From the NCBI RefSeq assembly GCF_008973465.1, contig NZ_WBXN01000004.1, forward strand, positions 2,790,001-2,854,000: a DNA stretch of 64,000 nucleotides, read 5' to 3'. Of the stretch, positions 1 through 7,719 are shown piece after piece. The DNA is from Streptomyces sp. SS1-1. Its GTDB lineage: Bacteria > Actinomycetota > Actinomycetes > Streptomycetales > Streptomycetaceae. How positions within the stretch are numbered: position 1 is the stretch's first letter; each line of letters begins with the position of its first letter. The notes under the pieces are model-generated. The model did not search any database and was not told the origin of the DNA. It saw nothing but the letters and a program-made list of their open reading frames with translations. The translations under genes were made by a program, and so were the position numbers.

Positions 1-1
1 G

Positions 2-1180
2 CCGGGCGCGCTCGCCTTCACCGTCGCCAACCTGGCGGCCCGGCTGCCCATGGGCATGTTCAGCGTGAGCGCGGTCGTGATGATCGCCGGAACGCGCGGG
101 TCGTACGCCCTCGCCGGCGCCGTCACCGCGACCGGGCTCGCGGCGACCGCCGTGGTCGCGCCCGGGGTCGCGCGGCTCGTCGACCGGTACGGGCAGGCGC
201 GGGTCGCCGTGCCGGCCACGCTGCTCGCGGCGCTGGGCAGCCTCGCCCTGCTGCTGTGCGTGCGGTACGGCGCCCCGACGTGGACGCTGTTCGCCGCGTA
301 CGCCGCCACCGCGAGCACGCCCAACACCGGGGGCATGTCCCGGGCGCGGTGGGCCCATCTGCTGAAGGACGACCCGGGGGCCCTGCACACCGCGAACTCC
401 CTCGAGCAGTCCGTCGACGAACTGTGCTTCATGCTGGGCCCGGTGCTCGCGGCCTTCCTGTGCGGGACGTTCTTCCCCGAGGCGGGCACACTCGTCGCCG
501 TGACACTGCTGGTGACCGGGGTGCTGGCCTTCGCCGCCCAGCGGTCGACCGAGCCGCCCGCGCACGGCCCGGCGTCGGCGCCCGGCCCGGCGCCGCTGCG
601 CGCGCCCGGCATGCCCGCGCTGCTGGCCGTCTGCCTCGCCCTGGGCGCGGTGTTCGGGGCGACGGAGGTCGTCACGATCGCGTACGCCGACCAGCAGGGG
701 TACCGGGCCGCGGCGGGCGTGGTGCTGGGGCTCCAGGCGGCCGGGTCCTGCGTGGCGGGCCTGGTGTACGGCCGGCTGCGGCTGACCGGCTCGCCCGAGC
801 GCCGCTACCCGTGGTGCGTGGCGGCGATGACCGCGCTGCTCCTCCTGCCGGCCCTGGCCGCGTCCACCACAGGCTCGCTGCTGGTGCTGGCCGCGGCCCT
901 GCTGCTGGCCGGCATGGCCACCGCCCCCACGATGATCACCAAAATGGCCCTGGTCCAGCGCCGCACCCCGCCGGGCCGCCTCAACGAGGGCATGACCCTG
1001 GCGGTGACGGCCCTCCTCGGCGGCATAGCCTGCGGCAGCGCGGCCGGCGGCTGGACGGTGGAACACGTGTCCGCGTCCGCGGGGTACGCGGTGCCGGTGG
1101 TGGCGGCGGGGGTGGCACTGCTCGTGTCGGCGGGGGCGCAGGCGCTGCGACGGGGGCGGCCCCACATCCCTGCGCCTTAG
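2..1180 (+). CDS. MFS transporter, 5' end outside window
   Basis: The reading frame is open from the first bases of the window, so the start lies upstream and only the C-terminal ~392 residues are seen. The protein is almost entirely hydrophobic, with about ten predicted membrane spans separated by short Arg-rich loops (for example around RLVDRYGQAR, which resembles the MFS loop 2-3 motif). A proline/alanine-rich central linker near residue 185 of the visible part divides two six-helix halves. This fits a single-component drug or metabolite exporter of the major facilitator superfamily. It runs towards the carboxylase operon and is separated from it by a tandem-repeat block. Substrate cannot be inferred. 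It may be the outermost gene of the polyketide cluster or an unrelated neighbour. Confidence 0.75.
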   Translation, partial: PGALAFTVANLAARLPMGMFSVSAVVMIAGTRGSYALAGAVTATGLAATAVVAPGVARLVDRYGQARVAVPATLLAALGSLALLLCVRYGAPTWTLFAAYAATASTPNTGGMSRARWAHLLKDDPGALHTANSLEQSVDELCFMLGPVLAAFLCGTFFPEAGTLVAVTLLVTGVLAFAAQRSTEPPAHGPASAPGPAPLRAPGMPALLAVCLALGAVFGATEVVTIAYADQQGYRAAAGVVLGLQAAGSCVAGLVYGRLRLTGSPERRYPWCVAAMTALLLLPALAASTTGSLLVLAAALLLAGMATAPTMITKMALVQRRTPPGRLNEGMTLAVTALLGGIACGSAAGGWTVEHVSASAGYAVPVVAAGVALLVSAGAQALRRGRPHIPAP

Positions 1181-1181
1181 G

Positions 1182-1550
1182 GGGCCGGGTGCACCGAGTG
1201 CTGCGGCGGAGGCGGGGATGTGAGGCGGTCGACGGTATTGGGGCGACCCGGTGACCCCGTACCCCTGAGCCCCCGAGCGGCCGGGTCCGCGGATGCTGCC
1301 ACGCAGGGCCAGGGATGTGAGGCAGGCCGGTGGCACCAGCGCGACCCGGTGACCACGCACCCCTGCCCCCCAGGCGGCCGGATCCGCGGACGCTGCGGCG
1401 AAGGGCCCGGAATGTGAGGCAGGCCGGTGGCGTCGAGGCGTCCCGACGGCCCGTACCTCTGTCCCCCGCCCTCGGCCGAGTGCGCGGATGTTGCGGCCGA
1501 GGCGGGGTGTGAGGCGGGCCGGTGGCGCCTGTGTGGCCCGGCGGCAGGCG
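1182..1550. repeat. Imperfect ~97-bp tandem repeat, about 3.5 copies
   Basis: The marker octamer TGTGAGGC recurs at 1219, 1316, 1413 and 1508, giving periods of 97, 97 and 95 bp. Each unit also carries GGCCGGTGGC just after the octamer, a CCCGGTGACC-like block, a C-rich CACCCCTG stretch and a GCGGAYGYTGCGGC-like block before the next octamer. Copies have diverged by scattered substitutions and small indels. The array fills most of the gap between two converging genes (MFS transporter and accE) and contains no coding sequence I would defend. Nothing else is visible in this gap. Confidence 0.8.
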
Positions 1551-1572
1551 CTCGTACTGCCGAGCGGATCTG

Positions 1573-1779
1573 TCAGGTATGCCAGGCCCGAGGGCTTGTG
1601 TAGGGGCGGGTGCGGTCGGGGCGGGACCAGGCCGCTGTGGAGGGGCGGGGCCGCACCGGGTCCGCGGCCGGGGTCAGGCGCAGGGTGAGGACCGCCGTGA
1701 AGGCGGCCAGTTCCTCGGGGCTCGGGGCGCCGCGCAGGACGCGGACCGAGGTGGCGGCGAGCAGGTCGGTGGGGTTCAC
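1573..1779 (-). CDS. accE: Acyl-CoA carboxylase epsilon subunit
   Basis: This is a 68-residue protein. Its N-terminus (NPTDLLAATSVRVLRGAPSP) and the following EELAAFTAVL helix match the small AccE subunit of actinobacterial acyl-CoA carboxylases, which docks on the biotinylated alpha and carboxyltransferase beta subunits and stimulates the holoenzyme. The start is a GTG preceded by a good GAGGAGG ribosome binding site. It lies 13 bp beyond the accB stop on the same strand, so the two are co-transcribed. Its job here would be to help supply malonyl- or methylmalonyl-CoA extender units for the polyketide. The matching alpha subunit gene is truncated at 7059-7369, so this pair must use an alpha subunit encoded elsewhere. 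Confidence 0.8.
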   Translation of the reverse strand: MNPTDLLAATSVRVLRGAPSPEELAAFTAVLTLRLTPAADPVRPRPSTAAWSRPDRTRPYTSPRAWHT

Positions 1780-1792
1780 GGGGTGCTCCTCC

Positions 1793-3385
1793 TCACTGGG
1801 GCGGGTTGCCGTGCTTGCGGGTGGGCAGGGACTCGGACTTGGTGGCGAGCATCGTCAGCGCGCGGCTGAGGGCGAGGCGGGTCTCGCGGGGGTCGATGAC
1901 GTCGTCGACGAGGCCACGCTCGGCCGCGTAGTAGGGGTGGACGAGTTCGCTGCGGTACTCCTCGATCTTGCGGCGGCGCATCGCCTCGGGGTCGTCGGCC
2001 GCGGCGATCTCGCGGCGGAAGACGACGTTGGCCGCGCCCTCGGCGCCCATCACGGCGATCTCGTTGGTGGGCCAGGCGAGGGCGATGTCGGCGCCGATGG
2101 ACCGGGAGTCCATGACGATGTAGGCGCCGCCGTACGCCTTGCGCAGGACGACGGAGACGCGGGGCACGGTGGCGTTGCAGTACGCGTACAGGAGTTTCGC
2201 GCCGCGCCGGATGATGCCCTCGTGCTCCTGGTCGACGCCGGGGAGGAAGCCGGGTACGTCGACGAGGGTGACCAGCGGGATGTTGAAGGCGTCGCAGAAC
2301 TGGACGAACCGGGCGCCCTTCTCGCTGGCTTTGATGTCGAGGACGCCGGCCATGGCCGCGGGCTGGTTGGCGACGATGCCGACGACGTGCCCGTCGATCC
2401 GGGCGAGCGTGCAGACGAGGTTGGTGGCGAACGCGGCGTGCACCTCCAGGTGGTCGCCGTCGTCGACGATCTCCTCGACGACCTTGCGGATGTCGTAGGA
2501 GCGGTTGCCGTCGGCGGGGACCAGGTCGAGCAGGGCGTCGCCGGGGCGGTCCGCCGGGTCGCCGGTGGGATGGGCGGGCGGCAGTTCGCGGTTGTTGGAG
2601 GGGAGCAGGGTCAGCAGATAGCGGACCTCCTCCAGGCAGGTGCGTTCGTCGTCGTAGACGAAGTGGGCGACGCCGGAGGTGCCGCCGTGGACGTCGGCGC
2701 CGCCGAGGCCGTTCTGCGTGATCTCCTCCCCCGTCACCGCCTTCACGACGTCGGGCCCGGTGATGAACATCTGCGAGATGTCCCGCACCGCGAACACGAA
2801 GTCGGTGAGCGCCGGGCTGTACGCGGCGCCGCCCGCGCACGGGCCGAGCATCACGCTGATCTGCGGGATCACCCCGGACGCCTTGGTGTTGCGCCGGAAG
2901 ATGCCGCCGTACCCGGCGAGCGCGGAGACGCCCTCCTGGATGCGGGCGCCCGCGCCGTCGTTGAGCGACACGAGCGGGGCGCCGGCCGCGATGGCGAGGT
3001 CCATCAGCTTGTGGATCTTCTGCGCGTGGGCCTCGCCGAGCGCGCCGCCGAAGATGCGGAAGTCATGGGCGTACACGAAGACCGTGCGGCCCTCGACCGT
3101 GCCCCAGCCGGTGATCACACCGTCGGTGTACGGCCGTTTGGCCTCGAGTCCGAAGCCCTGCGCGCGGTGCCGGCGCAGGGTCTCCACCTCGGTGAACGAG
3201 CCGGGGTCCAGCAGCAGTTCGATGCGTTCGCGGGCGGTGAGCTTGCCCTTGGTGTGCTGGCGTTCGGTGGCCCTCGGGTCGGGGCCGGTGCGGGCGAGTT
3301 CCTTGATGGCCGCCAGTTCGGAGAACCGGTCCGCCCCGGGGGCGTCGGTGTCGGGCAGCAGCGTCTCGGGATCGACGACGGTCAT
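1793..3385 (-). CDS. accB: Acyl-CoA (acetyl/propionyl) carboxylase beta subunit
   Basis: At 530 residues this is full length for the biotin-dependent carboxyltransferase family (AccB/PccB). Crotonase-like N and C domains are both present. The oxyanion-forming segments GGALGEAHAQKIHK and RIQEGVSALAGYGGIFRRN lie in the N half, and VDVPGFLPGVDQEHEGIIRRGAKL and AYGGAYIVMDSRSIGAD-type segments in the C half. The ATG at 3385 was chosen because it overlaps the preceding phosphopantetheinyl transferase stop (ATGA), implying translational coupling. It transfers the carboxyl group from carboxybiotin to acetyl- or propionyl-CoA. Position after the PPTase parallels JadM-JadN in jadomycin-type clusters as I recall them. 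Acetyl versus propionyl preference cannot be read with confidence. Confidence 0.93.
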   Translation of the reverse strand: MTVVDPETLLPDTDAPGADRFSELAAIKELARTGPDPRATERQHTKGKLTARERIELLLDPGSFTEVETLRRHRAQGFGLEAKRPYTDGVITGWGTVEGRTVFVYAHDFRIFGGALGEAHAQKIHKLMDLAIAAGAPLVSLNDGAGARIQEGVSALAGYGGIFRRNTKASGVIPQISVMLGPCAGGAAYSPALTDFVFAVRDISQMFITGPDVVKAVTGEEITQNGLGGADVHGGTSGVAHFVYDDERTCLEEVRYLLTLLPSNNRELPPAHPTGDPADRPGDALLDLVPADGNRSYDIRKVVEEIVDDGDHLEVHAAFATNLVCTLARIDGHVVGIVANQPAAMAGVLDIKASEKGARFVQFCDAFNIPLVTLVDVPGFLPGVDQEHEGIIRRGAKLLYAYCNATVPRVSVVLRKAYGGAYIVMDSRSIGADIALAWPTNEIAVMGAEGAANVVFRREIAAADDPEAMRRRKIEEYRSELVHPYYAAERGLVDDVIDPRETRLALSRALTMLATKSESLPTRKHGNPPQ

Positions 3386-4248
3386 GATGCCTGGGCCCTT
3401 TCCTTCCTGTTCCTGGTGTCGATGAGGTCGTGCGGGCGGACGGACGACGGGTCGTGGGCGCGCAGCACGGTGCGCAGTCCCGGTTCGACGGCGTGGATGC
3501 GCTCCACGGCGTCCCGGGCGTGCAGCCAGTCGGCGGGCACCGGGTGCAGGGCGGCCCGCCGGTCGCCGGCGCCGGCCAGCGCGGCGGCGCCGACGTGGCC
3601 CTCGCACAGCGGGATGTTGCGTACCGTCCAGCCGGCCGGGCGCCAGGACTCGGCGCCCTCGCCGAGGTAGTCGAGGTCGGCGGCGCGGGCGAGCCCGGTG
3701 CCGAGGCCCTTCAGGTAGGCCTCCTTGCGGGACCACAGCCGGGCGAAGGCGGTGGGCCGCCGGTCGGCGGGGACGCGGGCGATCTCCTGGCGCTCGGCCG
3801 GGTGCAGCAGGGGCAGGCAGGCGTCGACGGTCGCGGGCGACGGCAGCGCCTGCACGTCGACGCCCACCCGGGTGCGGGCGACGGCGACCAGGGCGAGCCC
3901 GTGGCTGTGGGAGAGGGAGAACTCGGGGGCGCCCGGCAGGTCGAGCAGAACGGGCCGGCCGTGCCGTTCCCCGCACTCCTCGCACCACTCGCGGCCGATG
4001 ACGAGGCGCCGGGGCGCGACGCCGGTGTAGACGGACAGCACCCGGCGCAGGCCCACATGGGCGGCGACGTACATCTGCCGGTCGGCGTGCCGGCGGTAGG
4101 CGGCGGCGCGCCGGCGCTCGTCGTCGTCGAGTTCGCCGACGGGCGCGTCGCGCGCCGAGACCGGCGCCGGCAGCAGCCACAGATGCAGGTCGGCCGGGCC
4201 GAGCGGGCGGGCGCCGCGGGCGGGGTGCGGGTCGAGGCGGTGGTTCAC
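3382..4248 (-). CDS. Sfp-type 4'-phosphopantetheinyl transferase
   Basis: This 288-residue protein is the size of Sfp-type enzymes, which move the phosphopantetheine arm of CoA onto acyl or peptidyl carrier proteins. The diagnostic motifs are present: VGVDVQ (Mg-binding Asp) and WSRKEAYLKGLGTG (the WxxKEA block), together with FSLSHSHGLALVAV upstream of the first. The GTG start at 4248 overlaps the stop of the upstream MFS gene (GTGA), and its own stop overlaps accB (ATGA), so it sits in the middle of a tightly coupled operon. Its natural substrate would be the acyl carrier protein of the aromatic PKS, whose gene is missing here. It resembles JadM of the jadomycin pathway by context. Confidence 0.9.
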   Translation of the reverse strand: MNHRLDPHPARGARPLGPADLHLWLLPAPVSARDAPVGELDDDERRRAAAYRRHADRQMYVAAHVGLRRVLSVYTGVAPRRLVIGREWCEECGERHGRPVLLDLPGAPEFSLSHSHGLALVAVARTRVGVDVQALPSPATVDACLPLLHPAERQEIARVPADRRPTAFARLWSRKEAYLKGLGTGLARAADLDYLGEGAESWRPAGWTVRNIPLCEGHVGAAALAGAGDRRAALHPVPADWLHARDAVERIHAVEPGLRTVLRAHDPSSVRPHDLIDTRNRKERAQAS

Positions 4249-5552
4249 GGGCGGCTCCCGGTCCGGGTGGTGGGGTGGGTCGTCCGCTCGGTCCCTGCGG
4301 TACCGGCGTCGTGCGCGCCGCGGCGGTCGGCGGCCGCCGCCACGAGCGCGGCCGCCAGGGAGATCAGTCCCCCCGCCCACAGCGCGGCGCGGGTGCCCAG
4401 GTACTGGGTGACGGCGCCGACGAACAGGGCGCCGAGCGGGGCGGTGCCTTGCAGGATGAGGGTGTAGAGGGCCATGACGCGGCCCCGGTAGGCGGGGTCG
4501 CTGCCCAGCTGGACGCGGTGGTTGGCGGCCTGCGCGAAGTACAGGGACGCGAAGCCGGTGGGGACGAGCAGGAGCAGGGCGACCGTCAGGTTCGGCGCCC
4601 AGCCGGTGGCGGCGGCGAGCGCGCCGAAGGCGCAGGCCCAGCCGATGACGAGCCGGGCCGGGGGGCGGCCCCGGCGCAGGGTGCTGGTGAAGGCGGCCAG
4701 CAGGGAGCCAGCCGCGAGCGCGGCGGTGAGCAGGCCGAACGCGGCGGCGTCCGTGTGGAAGACGGTCCGGGCCATGAGCGGCAGGGTCAGCTGGAGGTTG
4801 AGGCCGAACAGGGATACGGCGGCGAGCAGGGACAGGGTGGCCACCAGGTCGGGCCGGGACCGCAGATGGGCCAGTCCCTCCCTGACCCGGGCGTCGCGGG
4901 CGGCGGGCCGTTCGGGCCGGTGCAGTTCGCCGGGCCGCATGGCGCGCAGCCCGGCGACGGTCGCCGCGTAGCTGGCCGCGTTGAGCAGCATCACGGCGCC
5001 GGTGCCGGCGGCCTCGATCAGCAGCCCGGCGAGCGAGGGGCCGACGACCCGCGCGATGTTGAAGTAGGCGCCGCTGAGCGCGGAGGCGTTGGGCACCAGC
5101 TCCGGCCCGACGAGCTCGGCGATGAAGGACAGCCGGGCGGGCACCTCGACGGCGTTGGTGACGCCGAGGGCCAGGGCGAACGCGTACACGTGCCACAGCC
5201 GGGCGGCGTCGCCGGTGACGAGCAGGCCGAGCAGCAGCGCGAGCAGCCCGGAGGCGATGTTGGCCCCGGTCAGCAGCGCCCGCTTGTCGTACCGGTCGGC
5301 GATCCGGCCGCCGTACAGGGTGAGCAGCAGCATCGGGGTGAACTGGAGGGCGGTGACGGTCGCGAGGGCGGTGCCGGAGTCGCCGGTGAGGTCGAGGACG
5401 AGCCAGTCCTGGGCGACGACCATCATCCAGGTGCCGGTGACGGAGGCGATCTGCCCGCCGGCGAAGAGCCGGAAGTTGCGCACGCCCAGCGAGCGCGTCC
5501 CCGCGGCGAGCAGCCCCCGCGGCCCCCGTTTCCCGGCGTGGGACCCGGTCAT
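4245..5552 (-). CDS. MFS exporter (EntS/MFS_3-like)
   Basis: The 435-residue protein has about 12 hydrophobic spans and begins MTGSHAGKRGPRG before a helix with SVTGTWMMVVAQDWLVLDLTG, typical of the MFS_3/enterobactin-exporter-like branch. The loop 2-3 motif appears as LYGGRIADRYDKRALL. The ATG at 5552 overlaps the stop of the alpha/beta hydrolase (ATGA), and the stop overlaps the PPTase start. As a cluster pump it most likely exports the finished polyketide and gives self-resistance. That role is inferred from position only. Confidence 0.85.
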   Translation of the reverse strand: MTGSHAGKRGPRGLLAAGTRSLGVRNFRLFAGGQIASVTGTWMMVVAQDWLVLDLTGDSGTALATVTALQFTPMLLLTLYGGRIADRYDKRALLTGANIASGLLALLLGLLVTGDAARLWHVYAFALALGVTNAVEVPARLSFIAELVGPELVPNASALSGAYFNIARVVGPSLAGLLIEAAGTGAVMLLNAASYAATVAGLRAMRPGELHRPERPAARDARVREGLAHLRSRPDLVATLSLLAAVSLFGLNLQLTLPLMARTVFHTDAAAFGLLTAALAAGSLLAAFTSTLRRGRPPARLVIGWACAFGALAAATGWAPNLTVALLLLVPTGFASLYFAQAANHRVQLGSDPAYRGRVMALYTLILQGTAPLGALFVGAVTQYLGTRAALWAGGLISLAAALVAAAADRRGAHDAGTAGTERTTHPTTRTGSRP

Positions 5553-6427
5553 GGACCGTCCCGTTCGGGCAGGCACTCCTCGAAGAAGGCGAGCGCGCGC
5601 AGGTGGTAGGCGCGGGCGGTGCGGCCCAGGCTGATGTTGTGCCCGGCGTCGGGCTGCCGGTCGACGACCACGCGCGGGGCGGAGCTGAGCCGGGCGCGCA
5701 GGTCGTCGAGGGCGTCGGCGTCGTGCCGCCACCACAGTTCGTGCTCGGCGAACGTCAGCCGGACGGGGACGCGCACGCGCGGGGCGAGCGCGTCGAAGAC
5801 GTCGGGCCAGGCGGACGCGGCCCGCAGTTCCCGTTCGGGCACCGGGCGGACGAAGTCGGCGCTGTGCCGGAAGGTGGCCGGCGGGTACAGGGCGAGCCGG
5901 CCCCAGTTGTGCTTCCAGCGGGCCCGGTCGGTGCCGGTGAGCAGTTCCTCCGAGCGGGGGGCGTAGCGGTGTCCGCAGCCGGAGATGTCCAGGCCCAGCA
6001 GTCCGGGCGGCGGTGCCTCGGCGGCCAGGGTCAGGGCGAGTTTGCCGCCGAAGGAGTGCGCGAGGAGGAACGTTCCGACGCCGGTGTCGTACCCGGCGCG
6101 GAAGTCGTCGAGCGCGGCCCCGAGGACGCGGGCCTGCCCGGCGAGGTCCAGGCCGTCGGGGAGCCCGGCGGCGGAGTCGCCGTAGCCGGGCCGGTCGACG
6201 GCGAGGACCTGGAAGCCCAGGTGCGCGCCGAGCGCGCACAGGGAGGCGTCGGGCTGGGCCCCGCCGTCGAAGTACCCCGCGCTCATCCCGGCCCCGTGCA
6301 GCGCGACGACGGTGGCACGCGGTGGCGTGTCCGGCGGCGCGCTCAGCAGGGCGGACAGGGTGTGCCCGGCGGCGTTCAGGGTGATCCGCCGTACGCGGGG
6401 GCCGACGGACAGGGACGCGGTGGTCAT
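5549..6427 (-). CDS. Alpha/beta-hydrolase fold protein
   Basis: This 292-residue protein shows the alpha/beta-hydrolase layout. There is an oxyanion strand-turn VVALHGAGMSAGYFDGG near residue 40, a nucleophile elbow LLAHSFGGKLAL (Ser in AHSFGG), and a C-terminal catalytic His in DAGHNIS near residue 270. An acidic partner is likely in the FAEHELWWRHDAD stretch. It begins 4 nt after the stop of the FAD-hydroxylase remnant and overlaps the MFS gene, so it belongs to the cluster operon. Angucycline clusters often carry such hydrolases of varied role (thioester or ester hydrolysis, decarboxylation, dehydration). The substrate is not predictable. Confidence 0.85.
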   Translation of the reverse strand: MTTASLSVGPRVRRITLNAAGHTLSALLSAPPDTPPRATVVALHGAGMSAGYFDGGAQPDASLCALGAHLGFQVLAVDRPGYGDSAAGLPDGLDLAGQARVLGAALDDFRAGYDTGVGTFLLAHSFGGKLALTLAAEAPPPGLLGLDISGCGHRYAPRSEELLTGTDRARWKHNWGRLALYPPATFRHSADFVRPVPERELRAASAWPDVFDALAPRVRVPVRLTFAEHELWWRHDADALDDLRARLSSAPRVVVDRQPDAGHNISLGRTARAYHLRALAFFEECLPERDGP

Positions 6428-6431
6428 GGCG

Positions 6432-7058
6432 TCACGCCACCTCCGGGCTGCCGAAACAGTGGTGCAGGGCCTCGACGAGGCGGTCGACCCCGGCGGCCAC
6501 GTCGTCGCGTGCGCTGTCGCCGCCGGCCGCCCAGGCGACGTGCCCGTCGGGGCGGACGAGGAGGGCGGTGGCCCCGGCGAAGGCGGCGGGGTCCTCGGGG
6601 CGGGCGGTGACGACGGTGACGGTGTCCGTCCAGCGGGCCGCGGCCTCGCGCGGGGCGGGGTCGCCGGCCAGGTCGAGCAGGACGCCGCGGGCGGGGTGGA
6701 GCAGGTCGGGGGTGCCGGTGCGGGTGCCGTCGGGCAGCTCCAGCGGGCGCGGCGGGAGGCGGCGGCCGAGCAGGGGGTGGGTGCCGGGGCCGAGGTCGTA
6801 GGTGACGTCGAGGTGGCTGACGATGCCGGCGAGCCGGCGGCGGACGTCCTCCAGCTCCATCAGCTCGCCGAACACGGCCCGGACGGGGTCGGCCTCGGGG
6901 CCGCCGAGGAAGATCATGCCCTGGGCGCGGGTGTTCATCAGCAGGCGGGCGCCGACCGGGTGCCGTTCGTCGTGGTAGGTGTCGAGCAGGCTGTCGGGTG
7001 AGGTGCCGCGGGCCACGGCTGCCAGCTTCCAGCCCAGGTTGACGGCGTCCTGGACGCC
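6432..7058 (-). pseudogene. C-terminal ~208 codons of PgaE/JadH-type FAD hydroxylase, 5' part deleted
   Basis: Read on the minus strand from 7058, the first visible codons give [18 protein letters not shown], the conserved end of the FAD-binding domain in aromatic-polyketide hydroxylases. The rest of the family follows: [16 protein letters not shown], the HPLLGRRLPP segment and the thioredoxin-like C-terminal domain with LLVRPDGHVAWAAGG. The Rossmann domain with GxGxxG, roughly 290 residues, is absent. The intact paralogue at 19228-20700 aligns along the whole remnant. Upstream of 7058 the sequence switches abruptly to a biotin carboxylase gene in another frame. An internal ATG could yield a 194-residue fragment, but it would lack most of the FAD site. 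The remnant was the gene directly before the hydrolase in the operon. Confidence 0.9.
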
Positions 7059-7369
7059 GGGCCGATCCAGATCAGCCCGGCGTCCAGGACGGCCTGGGCG
7101 AAGTCGGCGTTCTCCGACAGGAACCCGTATCCGGGGTGGATCGCGTCCGCCCCGGCCTCGCGGGCGGCGTTCAGGACCTTGTCGATGTCCAGATAGCTGG
7201 TGGCCGGGGTGTCACCGCCCAGGGCGAACGCCTCATCCGCGGCGCGGACATGCAACGCGTCACGGTCCGGATCCGCGTAGACGGCCACGCTCGCGATCCC
7301 GGCGTCCCGGCAGGCCCGGGCCACGCGGACAGCGATTTCGCCACGGTTGGCGATGAGCACCTTGCGCAC
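7059..7369 (-). pseudogene. N-terminal ~104 codons of biotin carboxylase (acyl-CoA carboxylase alpha), truncated
   Basis: From a GTG at 7369, preceded by a strong GAGGAGAGG ribosome binding site, the frame reads [19 protein letters not shown] and continues through [18 protein letters not shown] to LIWIGP. This is the start of an AccA/PccA biotin carboxylase, normally about 590 residues with ATP-grasp and biotinyl domains. After LIWIGP the family match stops. The frame runs out of register through the FAD hydroxylase remnant and terminates at 6938 (nominal 143-residue product). None of the ATP-grasp lysines or the biotin attachment motif remains, so the product cannot be active. JadJ is the equivalent in jadomycin-type clusters. 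Confidence 0.9.
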
Positions 7370-7562
7370 GACGGCCCTCTCCTCGCTCGGCTGGAATTCT
7401 GGGATGGCCGGGCGCGCCCCGGGTATTTCGACTTCCTGGGCGGCGCCCGAATACCTGTCCATCGTCGGCTCGGGAGAGGGCGGTGTTCAACAGTCGCCTT
7501 TCAAGCCTTCGGACCAGATCGACAGGACCGCTACCGCTTTGTTGGCGCAGGGCCAGGCACGT

Positions 7563-7579
7563 GTCAGAAAAGCGTCAGA
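7563..7579 (-). promoter_or_regulatory. Two TCTGAC direct repeats at 11-bp spacing upstream of the carboxylase operon
   Basis: Read on the minus strand, TCTGAC occurs at 7579-7574 and again at 7568-7563, a start-to-start spacing of 11 bp (one helical turn). Spacing of this kind is used by OmpR-type and SARP activators. The site lies about 200 bp upstream of the truncated biotin carboxylase start and directly downstream of the regulator terminator, so it is a good candidate for activation of the polyketide operon by one of the OmpR-type regulators. The other parts of the 7370-7719 gap hold the terminator below and an untranslated leader. I see no gene there. Confidence 0.45.
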
Positions 7580-7669
7580 CGCCCCGGTGGGCCGATACCG
7601 GAAGGGGATTCGGGGACGTACGGAATGCACGGCCGTCCGCTGCCCGGAAAGGCGTCGGGGCAGCGAAAA

Positions 7670-7702
7670 AAGGGCGGGCTCCCATGTGGGGAGCCCGCCC
7701 TT
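7670..7702 (-). terminator. Rho-independent terminator of the OmpR-type regulator
   Basis: A near-perfect inverted repeat (AAGGGCGGGCTCCC, four-base loop, complementary arm) lies 17 bp beyond the regulator stop. On the minus strand it is followed by six T residues. This is one of the few U-tailed intrinsic terminators in the window and separates the regulator transcript from the polyketide operon. Confidence 0.85.
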
Positions 7703-7719
7703 CGGATCGGTGTGTGTGG

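Noticed and set aside
1610..3670. A 686-codon plus-strand open frame opposite accB and the PPTase gene
   Set aside because: It is antisense to two genes with clear family motifs and gives a low-complexity Gly/Val/Asp/Ala protein, the usual result of reading GC-rich Streptomyces codons on the wrong strand.
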